DNA of 64,000 bases from Closterium sp. NIES-65 (taxonomy: Eukaryota; Streptophyta; Zygnematophyceae; Desmidiales; Closteriaceae): positions 248,001-312,000 of the forward strand of contig CANXME010000105.1 in the NCBI GenBank assembly GCA_948144175.1, in the 5' to 3' direction. Positions 19,401 through 27,400 of the stretch are shown here, piece by piece (position 1 is the stretch's first letter; each line of letters starts with the position of its first letter). A program made the position numbers and the translations under genes. The notes below the pieces were generated by a model. It did not search any database. It saw nothing but the letters and a program-made list of their open reading frames with translations, and was not told where the DNA came from.

Positions 19401-21860
19401 CTGCTCAACAGCTGCATACGCCGCCTGCTTCTCTCCTTGTCCTTGCCTTTTTCCTGTCTCTCCTCCTTTATCAGCTGCCCCCTTCCTCATCTCTTTGATT
19501 AACCATCTCAGCGAGTGCTGGTCTATGGCTCTTCCTAAAGCTGCTCTGCGCATCCCTTCCTCTACCCCTTCTGCTGCGGTTGCTCCTGGCAGGTATCCCA
19601 TGGCTAACTCCCGCTCCAAAGCCGTCGGTTCCTCCCACTTCTTCTTCCGGTGATCGTACACCATCCCTGGTCCTGGTATTCCGTCCACCTCGATGAAACC
19701 TTGTGCCCTGGTGTATGCCACTAATGTAGGCCATGCCCTGCGAGCTTCCCCCACCCGGTTGCACTGGTACTGCCGCGGATGATCTGGTTTTACCACTAGG
19801 GCCGCCACCCTCCCTGGTTCTAAAATATCCTCTACTATCCTGCTTTCGTCCCTCTCCACTCTTGCTAGTCTTGCCCTCAGTTCCCCGTCTGGTAAGACGT
19901 TTTGCCAGTACTGCCGCACCCTATGACAGCGTGCCCCCAAGTGAGCCCCATCACAGCTCACTCCTCTCCCCAGTTCTGCCTCCACCAGCTCCCTTACTGC
20001 CCTGACCGGCTCGCGTACGTCATTCCTCATATCCACATGCTCCAGGAGATAAACATATTCTCCATTCACTTCACTCATCCACTTCATTATGGTGAGTAGC
20101 TTGGTCACCATCCCCGTGCGCTCGTCCTGTAAGCTTTTCCCCTTTCCGGCCCTAGAAGTACCCTGACACTCCCATCCCGCCACTAACAAATCCACTTTAC
20201 CCCAGCTGCTCACGTCTTCTTTCGTGAGCTGCCCCACGTCCCATTTCTTGTTCTGCATGGCCTCCCGTAGTACTTCTTTCATGAGCTGCGCGGGGTACTG
20301 CTGCTGTAACATTTGAGCATGCTTCCATGCCATTCTCCTCACCTCTGGGTCCAATTCTACGTATACCCACTTCTTCACCCTCAGGCCTGCTTCCAAGGCT
20401 GCTGCCAAGCCTGCTCCTATTCCCCCGAACAGCTCCACTAGTGTAATGCTATACTGATCCAGGTGAGCGCTGCCGTTGCTCTTCCCCACACTTCCTCCCC
20501 TCCTACTGTTCTTCCTCAGTCCTTCTGCTCTCCCCGCCTTCTTGGGTTCTGTCTTAACAAACCGTACTGGTAGTTCACTCAGCTCCTTCCCTTCCTCCCA
20601 AAAGTCCGAACGGTAGAGCACCTGCTCCTGCCAGGTACAGATAGTGGTGCCTATCTTGAATAGCAGCTCCATTCCTAGTAGGATATCATAGTCTTCTGAT
20701 TCTGTCAACCCACACTGCACTCTGATAGTGGTCTCCCCCTTCTCTCTCGGCTGTAAGGTTATCTCTATCAGGTCCCGTGTGCATGGCATCCACTTGGGGG
20801 CCCCTCCTTCTGCTGTCATGATCAGTATGCCCTTGCTTACAGTCTCTAGGTTCCCTTGCGCTCGCAGTTGTGCCGTCAGCTTCTTCCCGATTAGGACGCT
20901 CTGTGCTCCTGTATCCACTACCGCGTTTTCTACCAAGATTCCTCTGACCGCCACGGCTTTCGGTTCCACCACTAAGGCTGTGGGCTGACAGACTAGCCTT
21001 TCCTCGGGGTGACGCCGTGCGGTGCTGACTTTCCCTTGATTCTCCTGCCGCCTGGAAATTCTTCGCTCTTGTAATTTCTGCTCCGCTCTGCCATCTGCCC
21101 CTCCGCTGCGCAGCCCCAGGTCTCCCCTCTCCCTTGGCGGCATAGCCATGGTCCCGTATTCTGGTTCCCCTTCCTCAGAATCTTCCCCTTTGTCATCCCC
21201 CCAAGCCAGCAGAGCTTTCTCGGGGTCTTCATTGATCCCTGATTTCTCCATCTGAGCTTTCAGTTTCGCCAACTCTCGTTCTAACTGCAGCTCCCTTGCA
21301 GTTTTCCCTTTTGCCCTGTCTCCCTTGCTGTAGCATCTAGCTTCGGTATGGCCTTTCTTCCCACACCCCATGCAGGTCGGCGCCTTGGGGCAGTCACGCC
21401 TGAAATGTCCCTTTGCTCTACAGGTGTCGCAGATTATTCCCACCGTACAATCCCTCCGAAGATGTCCTTGCTCTCCACATTTATGGCAGCGTCTCGGGTC
21501 TTCCGATGGCCTCTCTTTCCGCTCTTCCTCTCCCCTTCTTCCTTCCATAGCTGCCCAGGCCGGCCGTTTCCGCTCGTTCGGTCGGCTGGAACTCGACCCC
21601 TGCGTGCCATCATAAAATCTCTTCCCTTCCTCCACTTCTTTCGCCACCTTGTAGACTTGCCGCAGCGTGGCGCGTACTCCCAGGACGTACAGCTGACTCC
21701 TCATGTCGCCTATCAGGTCCTTGTCCAGACCGTTGACAAATTTCGTCACCAAGAGGCGCTCCTCCATACACCCCATGTCCTCTGCCAGCTCCAGCAGCCT
21801 GTTGTAATAGGCTAGCAGCGACTCCGAAGTGGCACGCATGAAGTTCTGAAATTCCGCCAT
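16473..21860 (-). CDS. Gag-Pro-MTase-RT-RH-IN polyprotein of the gypsy element (1795 aa)
   Basis: Numbered from Met at 21860. Rest of the gag domain 1-100. Three CCHC zinc knuckles at about 123-178. Aspartic protease VDTGAQSVLIG with Asp316. Methyltransferase-like domain about 468-790. Reverse transcriptase about 870-1100, with motif A FTTLDLRQGF and YIDD (Tyr1047, Asp1049, Asp1050). RNase H with LYTDWSS and TDHQPLL. Integrase with an HHCC finger (HAKLGHFGI...CEACQRNK) and D1473, D1533, E1568, the normal D,D-35-E spacing. The C-terminus has a GPY/F-like part without a recognisable chromodomain. All polymerase and integrase catalytic residues are present. Apart from the upstream gag nonsense codon it looks competent. 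Polyprotein cleavage sites cannot be read. Confidence 0.95.
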   Translation of the reverse strand: MAEFQNFMRATSESLLAYYNRLLELAEDMGCMEERLLVTKFVNGLDKDLIGDMRSQLYVLGVRATLRQVYKVAKEVEEGKRFYDGTQGSSSSRPNERKRPAWAAMEGRRGEEERKERPSEDPRRCHKCGEQGHLRRDCTVGIICDTCRAKGHFRRDCPKAPTCMGCGKKGHTEARCYSKGDRAKGKTARELQLERELAKLKAQMEKSGINEDPEKALLAWGDDKGEDSEEGEPEYGTMAMPPRERGDLGLRSGGADGRAEQKLQERRISRRQENQGKVSTARRHPEERLVCQPTALVVEPKAVAVRGILVENAVVDTGAQSVLIGKKLTAQLRAQGNLETVSKGILIMTAEGGAPKWMPCTRDLIEITLQPREKGETTIRVQCGLTESEDYDILLGMELLFKIGTTICTWQEQVLYRSDFWEEGKELSELPVRFVKTEPKKAGRAEGLRKNSRRGGSVGKSNGSAHLDQYSITLVELFGGIGAGLAAALEAGLRVKKWVYVELDPEVRRMAWKHAQMLQQQYPAQLMKEVLREAMQNKKWDVGQLTKEDVSSWGKVDLLVAGWECQGTSRAGKGKSLQDERTGMVTKLLTIMKWMSEVNGEYVYLLEHVDMRNDVREPVRAVRELVEAELGRGVSCDGAHLGARCHRVRQYWQNVLPDGELRARLARVERDESRIVEDILEPGRVAALVVKPDHPRQYQCNRVGEARRAWPTLVAYTRAQGFIEVDGIPGPGMVYDHRKKKWEEPTALERELAMGYLPGATAAEGVEEGMRRAALGRAIDQHSLRWLIKEMRKGAADKGGETGKRQGQGEKQAAYAAVEQGTGGKENVAALAGGKEAEQGKEWKLGTDIKEQTAEAIREVLHQHKSTFAYNLQELGRYKGRELELNLTTEIPTYQRRRRMNAEDAAIYKENCEELLAAGIIRPSESSYAAAVVVAARKDITGKVLAKRMCGDFRELNKITSPDRYPMPTEDDIFDRLEGAIIFTTLDLRQGFNQIAIREEDKRKTAFHGVDGLYEYNVMPFGIRNAPAGFQRAMDQVLKGIPAAACYIDDILIFSSSEEQHVQDLKQTLEAIAAAGLTCHPDKCKIARQTVAYLGFEVKGGRLAIQEAKFKVLENLAAPKDKTRLRALLGFLNYYRKFVPSFSRRAYILNPLLKEGRSWQWGELEETARQDLLEAVQTGTLLQIPRADAPFILYTDWSSTGMGTVLCQEIEGEERVVAFASRSCSPSEANYCSYEGEGLTAVWGITHFKVYLQGRRFTLVTDHQPLLWLMTHQELTGRNARWAIKLLGFDFEIRHRPGKTLQHADGLSRNPPPMQPVAQLAALAQVAAIPWGQEKGKKRLGDIWEDEETLSWIKGEPLEEEGVSKRARARGQHFRWFQEQLQLRTNEGWKVVPQPQERAKIMGNVHAKLGHFGITRTRQLLSTMYWWVSMGKDVAGLVASCEACQRNKARLEKERDEVHSLPIRGLGYRWSLDLAGELPLSKGGKQYILVMVEYTSKWVEARALPSKNSALIADAFEELVLTRYGACGEVLTDQGTEFQGSFDELLEEMGITHRVTSRYHPQSDGLAERLIQTLKKGLRAYSESHKRSWDRDLWWVLAGYRFAKQAALRNLSPYHLLFGRDPVLPVDAPKLLSAVIEADEPNLWAELAQRRAKYLKELTPAALDNLHVAQLRDARRYQQRKASGIGGKGDKVEAGQEVYLRKAKRDTLDLAVGSERWKVKEIRGSGVLVLEDIRGGIIKEHITNVTREGQGKPQALGPVTQAAKMGAETREGAGKPEVPGGVQDRVITYARRKKG
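19490..20460 (-). other. C5-cytosine DNA methyltransferase-like domain within the gypsy polyprotein
   Basis: Residues about 468-790. Motif I is ELFGGIGAGLAAALEAG (from Glu476; AdoMet-binding FxGxG). The next strand is YVELDPEVRRMAW. The motif IV region is DLLVAGWECQGTSRAGKGKS, where the usual PCQ is ECQ and the catalytic Cys565 is kept. Motif VI is EHV (usual ENV; Glu607). Motif VIII is HRVRQYW (Arg647/Arg649), close to the HRARYFW form of DNMT3-type enzymes. A variable target-recognition stretch follows, then a motif X-like LGRAIDQHSLRWLI. Motif order is the non-permuted DNMT3/bacterial order, not the DRM permutation. Being in frame and uninterrupted between protease and RT, it should be made as part of Gag-Pol. 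Activity is inferred; the ECQ change could reduce it. Confidence 0.88.
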
Positions 21861-21893
21861 CCGTTCCGCCGAGTGCCCCGGGAATTGCTCCTG

Positions 21894-22646
21894 CTAACTC
21901 TCCAGAAATCGGTCCGTTATCATTGCTGGTGAGAAATCGCCTCTCTTGCACTGCATCAACAGCCCCTGCCTTTCCACGCGGTAGTGAGTCAGGGCCTCAC
22001 CTTTCAGAGTCCGTCCCAAACCTCTAAAGAACTCGATAGGGTCTAAGCCCTCCCTCTCCCAAAGGTAACGCAGGTCGTCTATCATCATCAAGTAATTCCA
22101 GAGCGTGGGCTCCTCCCCTGGTGTCCCCGAGAAACGGTCCGGCACTTCAATTTTCGGTAGAGCTGCGTTCATCGTGCGGCCCGTCCCCCAGCTCGTGTTC
22201 CCTCTATCCCCGCTGTCCACCGGCCGACCACCTTGCATAGCTTCAGTAGCCTTGTATCCACCCGCCGCAAAGCTGTGGTACGCTTCTCCTCCTCTCTGAC
22301 GGCGTCTTTCTTCGTGATGTTCATCTTCCCCGCGCTGACTGTGCCGTTCTTCCCGAAACTCTTCTCTTTCTTGAGCAGGATTATCCCCTCGAGATCCACT
22401 CCTCACATGGCCGATTCCACTCCCGCCAGTGACTGATCCACCGGTAGCGCTAGGCGGCGGCTCCCCTTGTCGGTCGCCCTCCCTCTCTCGATCTGATCCC
22501 TGACCCCCGCGCGCGTTAGCATCGCCCTCTTCAGCACGGAATCCAGGTGTCCTGATGGGTAGTCCTTGTCCCTCCATCATCCTTGCAGGGAAACGGAGTC
22601 CCGAGCGCAGCTGATGAGTGTACAGTTCCTGATCGTGCCTACTCAT
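21894..22646 (-). CDS. Gag N-terminal part of the gypsy element
   Basis: 250 codons from ATG 22646 to a TAG at 21896-21894. The first ~150 residues are hydrophilic. The retrotransposon gag domain then starts at about residue 165 (FSGTPGEEPTLWNYLMMIDD) and is cut by the TAG within GDFSPAMITDRFLES. The frame continues in phase after the stop (QEQFPGHSAER, then Met at 21860), so this is a single nonsense codon within one gag domain and not a natural gag/pol boundary. The TAG is followed by CAGGAG, which is not a classic readthrough context. Confidence 0.85.
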   Translation of the reverse strand: MSRHDQELYTHQLRSGLRFPARMMEGQGLPIRTPGFRAEEGDANARGGQGSDREREGDRQGEPPPSATGGSVTGGSGIGHVRSGSRGDNPAQEREEFREERHSQRGEDEHHEERRRQRGGEAYHSFAAGGYKATEAMQGGRPVDSGDRGNTSWGTGRTMNAALPKIEVPDRFSGTPGEEPTLWNYLMMIDDLRYLWEREGLDPIEFFRGLGRTLKGEALTHYRVERQGLLMQCKRGDFSPAMITDRFLES

Positions 22647-23073
22647 TCCTCACGGCGCATCACCGTGAGCGACTCGAGGCTACTAGCTTATCTCCTGTAC
22701 TTAAGATAGTCAACAACCTTTTTGCTTGTATATAGCAAGCGTAACACTCCCCCTCAGGGGCTCCGTCAAAGTGCTTATAGCTTCTCCTACTGCTAGTTCC
22801 CTCTGGATTAGGAAAACAAATTGCAATAAAAAGCAAGAAGCCCGAGTGCTACTCCTGCCTACATCTATTCCCACCCCCTGCCTAGGTTGCTTCCTCCACA
22901 AGCAAGCTCCTGTGCACCAAGCGAGTCAGCCGGGCTGCTCGCGAGGTCTCCAAGGTGCTAGCTGTGTTCACACTGGGCCCACTAGGCATGCACTGCCTTC
23001 CAGCCTGGTGACTTCGAATTCAATTCCCAGGCTGGCATTGAATTCGCCTTCCAGCCTTGTGACTTCGAAATTG
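22647..23073. other. Gypsy 5' untranslated region and probable inner LTR
   Basis: Between the gag start and the recognisable LTR end. It contains an imperfect triple repeat of CCAGCCTxGTGACTTCGAA near 23000-23090 and the inverted repeat CCCCCTCAGGGG at about 22749. No ORF. Confidence 0.5.
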
Positions 23074-23294
23074 AATTCACAGGCTGGAATTGAATTTGTC
23101 TCCACCAACCTCCTTGAATTCGCCTCCCACTAACCACCTCAAATTCCCCAGCTACTCGGCTCTGCAGTACAGTACAATACACTCCAACCACACAAATGAA
23201 ACTAGAGTACAAAAGCGGTAAACAAAAGTACACCCTCACCTTGGCTGCTGTGATATTCACACTTAGTTGCCAGCTAAGAGTTAATAACGCGACA
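23074..23294 (-). repeat. 5' LTR of the gypsy element (shared outer part)
   Basis: 221 bases shared with 16144-16364, ending TTAATAACGCGACA. The LTR probably continues leftward, perhaps to near 22730 where CCCCCTCAGGGG lies, but its inner end is not determined. Confidence 0.7.
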
Positions 23295-24068
23295 AAGCGC
23301 AGCCACGTGACCCGGTGGAAGAAAAACGCTAGTAACGAGCCCATCCACCCATAAAACGCGGAAGGATATGCACATCTGCAGAAGTGCAGTGAGCGCTCTT
23401 CATTTGCGAGCGCCGATCACCGATGATGCTTGCAACCCTCCCACGCCATTGCCGGCTGGGTAGTAGGACCAGACAAGCAGAGCCACGTGACCTGGCGTAA
23501 GAAAAACGCTCCGAACAAGCGCTTCCACCCCCAAAACGTGGAAGGAGCCACACTGTGCATGAAGTGCAGCGGGAGCTCTTCACTCGTGAGCGCTGATGAC
23601 CGATGAAGCTTGCAACACTCCCACGCCCTAGCTGGCTTGGTAATAGGACTAGACAAGCGCAGCCACGTGACCCAGCAGAAGAAAAACGCTCGGAAGGAGC
23701 GCTTCCACCCCTGAAACGCGGAAGGACCCGCACATGTGCAGGAAGTGCAGCGGGTGCTCTTCATTCTCGAGCGCCGATGACGGATGATGCTTGCGACCCT
23801 CCCACGCCCATGCTGGCTTGGTAATAGGACCAGAAAAGCGCAGCCACGGGACCCAGCGGAAAACAAATGCTCGGAACAAGCGTTTCCACCCCCAAAACGC
23901 AGAAGGATCCGCACATGTGCAGGAAGTGCAGCCGTCGCTCTTCATTTGCGAGCGCCGATGACCGATGATGCTTGCAACAAGCCCACGCCCTTGATGGATT
24001 GGTAATAGGACTAGACCAGCGCAGCCACGTGACTTGGCAAAAGCAAAACGCTCGGAACAAGCGTTTTC
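23295..24068. repeat. 181-bp satellite array, segment 2 (about 4.3 units)
   Basis: Continues segment 1 in register after the gypsy insertion. It ends in TTTTC, the left target duplication of copia A. Confidence 0.95.
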
Positions 24069-24410
24069 TGTGAAGCAAGGAAAACAGGAATGGAATGACT
24101 AAGTCAGAGTTGGGTACAAATACTACCCTAGAAAGCTGTACCCCATATGTGCTACCCCACTATAGCCTACAAACATGCATCAGTTATAATAATCCGACAC
24201 ACCCCCATAGGCAAAGTGGGGGAGAACAAGGGGTCACAAGACCAGTCAAGCAAAGCAAAGCAAAGCAAGCTCAGGGTGGATCACAACGTCACCACACAGT
24301 CCGAGCACAAGAGCAGGGCCAGAGGCCAGTTCACATGCAGGAGTACAGACATATATATAAAACTAGACAAGCAAGAGCAGGTATATATATATGTCACAGT
24401 ACAAGTGAAG

Positions 24411-27400
24411 TCAAGAGGAGAGCAAGTGAGGCAAGACAGGCACAAGACCCAGCTGGGTGCAAAAGCGCTGATGGTCACAAGGCGCGAGTGCCTTGGTGAA
24501 CACATCAGCAGTGTTGGCCTCAGAGGCCACGTACGCAAGTCGCAACTGACCACGCTGCTGCAGCTCACGAGCAAGGAAGTAGCGGAGAGCAATGTGCTTC
24601 GTTCTGTGCTCCAAGCGCTGCTCTCGACACAAGGCCAGCATGGCCTTGTTGTCTACGTACAGCACTGGAGGAGAACGAGGCGGCTCTCCAAGGTCAGTCA
24701 GCAGGTAGGTGAGCCAGCGAAGCTCCTGTGCAGCCATGGCCCCGGCGTAGATCTCAGCCTCACAACTGGAGCCGAGAACCGAAGACGAGCGAGTAGACCG
24801 CCACGAGACAGAGCCGGAACCAAGGCTGAAGGTGTAACCCTGTGACGACCGCTGCGTAGCCTGGTCGTCAGCCCAAGAAGCGTCCGCGTGGCCGGTAAGG
24901 ACCACTGGACTCCGCCCTCCAAGCACTAGCCCCATGCTCGACGTACTGCACAAGTAGCGCAACACCCTCTTCGCTGCAGCCATGTGCTCCGGTCTGTGTC
25001 TCCCAGGAGCAACATAGCGTGCAAGAATGCTCAGAGGGTATGCAAGGTCAGGTCGTGTGCAGGTCATCAGGTACATGAGGCAGCCAACAAGCTCTGCATA
25101 CGGACCACTCGACTCTACGGACTCATCCGAAGGCAGAGCTGAGAGTGAGTGACGAGTAGGCAGAGGAGTGGCCTGAGGCGAGGAGTACGTGAAGCCGAAG
25201 CGCTGAAGGACCTGCTGCACCATGTGTGACTGAGTCAAGGTAATGGTGCGGCGTGCTCTGTCCCGAGTGATCTGCAAGCCAAGGTAGCTGCGCAGTTCAC
25301 CCAGGTCTGTGCACGTGTGTCTCTTCAGCAGCTCGGACTTCACGTAGGCGAGTCCAGCAGTGTCCGCTGTGGCAAAGACCAAGTCGTCGACGTACACGAG
25401 GATGTAAAACGGCGGCAGGGAAGTGTCGGTGCGAAGAAATAGCGACGGGTCAGCAGTAGAAGGAGCAAACCCAAGAGCCGCAAGCGTAGTCCTCAGTGTG
25501 TCGTGCCACTCACGCGGTGCCTGGCGGAGACCGTAGACTGGCCGTCGGAGGCTCCACTGGGTGCCAGGAGGGAAAGTCCCAGTGAAGCCAGGTGGACGGC
25601 GAAGCCAGATCTCCTCGTGCAGGCTACCCTGCAAGAACGCAGTGCTGAAGTGGAGAGAGTGAAGCTCGTAGTCGCGCTGAGCGGCTATGTGCAGCAGCAC
25701 CCGAAGAGTAGTCATCTTCGGGGTGGGAGAGAAGGTCTGAAAGTAGTCAACTCCCTGCCGCCGACTGAAGCCACGAGCAACGTACCGTGCCTTGAAGACA
25801 GGTGGAGAGCCCGGCGGCCGCTTCACCCTGAAGATCCACATGCCACTGACGATGTTCGCCCCAGGAGGGGGAACCGCGTCAACGTAGGTGCCTGTGGACT
25901 TCCAGGAAGCCACCTCTGCATCCATAGCTGCCTGCCACTGAGAGGAGTAGGGACCCTCTACGGCCTCCGCGTAAGAACGCGGAGTCGGGATGTCTAGTGC
26001 ATCCGGGTCTCCCTCAGGGGCAAGCAGTACAGACGCGAGATGAGGTGAAGCAGCCGCTAGACACTGTAACTCCTCCTGCCTGTCCTCTAGGACGTCCGTG
26101 CCAAGAGCACACTCACCCCCGACGGACGGAGGACAGACAGACGCAGACTCAGCAACAAGACTAGCAGCGTAGTCGAGATGATAGCGAGCAGCAAAGTCGA
26201 CGAGCTCAGCGACTAGAGCAGACGCATCAGTGGACTCAAAAGAGGGGTCAGTGACGACAGTAGCAAGCAGACGCGTGACAGTAGGACTGGCAGCACGAAG
26301 AGAGTCCGACTCAGGGTCGGCAAGCGCAGGAAGAGAGGACTCAGGAGGAGAAGGTAAAGGGGCACGCAGAGGAGCAGTGGACGAACGCAAAGACATCCGG
26401 TGCGTGCCAGGGACAGGAGGAGGACGCTGACGCGAACTGCGACCACTAGCGCGAGCAGCACGAACAGGCGACGTGGGACGAGACGCAGGCTCACGACGCT
26501 CAGCAAGACCTCCAGTAGGACCAGTGTAAGGAGAGGGAGCAGGCAGTGGAGAGGAAGGCTCCAGTAGGGACTGCGACTGGACAGGCGGTGGACCCTCTAC
26601 TAGAGGAGAAAGACCAAGAACCTGCTGCAGGAGCGGAACGAAGTACGGCCGAGGCCGCGCGGCAGCTCCAGACTCAGCAGGGACAGCACCAGCACCCTCA
26701 GCGACAGCACCAGCGCCACCCACACCTCCAGCGGCAGGACCAACAGCAGTAGGCTCAGCACCAACGCCCTCAGCAGCTCCAGCTCCAGGAGGACCCGCAG
26801 GTCCAGCAGCTCCGGGACCGGCAGCACCCGCACCCTCGACGGTCGAAGAAGCTCCAGCTCCAGCTCCAGCAGCACCTCCAGACTCCGCAGCACGCCTCCA
26901 GCGGCGAGCAAACCACTCGCGCAACTCCTGTGGAGAGAGGGGCTCCCGGCGAGACGCAGCAGCAGGAGAAACCCCAGGGTCAGCAGCTCCAGACGCAGCA
27001 TCCCCAGGCTCAGCAGCTCCCAGCTCAGCACCCCCAGGCTCAGCAGCTCCCGACCCAGCACCCCCAGACCCAGCACCTCCAGGCACAGCACCCCCCGACT
27101 CAGCACCCCCAGGCTCCGCACCCTCCGCAGAAGCACCCTCAGGCCCAGCACCCCCAGGGTCAGCACCCCCAGGCTCAGCACCCGCAGCAGCACTAGAGTC
27201 ACCAGTAACCTCGACCGGGTCAACGGCGTCTACCTGGGACACACCTGAGGGGGCAGGAACCTGAGGGGGGAGGGGGTCTACCGGGGGGGGAACCGGCACA
27301 AGGAAGTCCGGGGGAGGGGGGAGGGAAGGAGTGCGGTAGGGGAAGAGACGGTAGAAGGGGACTGACTCGTCGAACGTGACGTCCTGGGAGGACAGAACAC

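Larger units (their letters stand above)
15966..23294 (-). mobile_element. Ty3/gypsy LTR retrotransposon with a DNA methyltransferase domain
   Basis: Bounded by TGTCG...CGACA ends and a 4-bp target duplication AAGC (15962-15965 and 23295-23298). It was inserted into the 181-bp satellite, whose sequence resumes in register on the right. Transcribed leftward. Gene order is gag, protease, C5-methyltransferase-like domain, reverse transcriptase, RNase H, integrase, which is gypsy order because integrase is last. One in-frame stop interrupts gag; no other lesion was found. The primer binding site and the inner edge of the right (5') LTR were not located. Confidence 0.93.

Noticed and set aside
21894-21896. 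Programmed gag/pol readthrough at TAG
   Set aside because: The stop cuts the gag domain itself instead of the gag/pol boundary, and the following CAGGAG is not a known readthrough context. Kept only as an open question.
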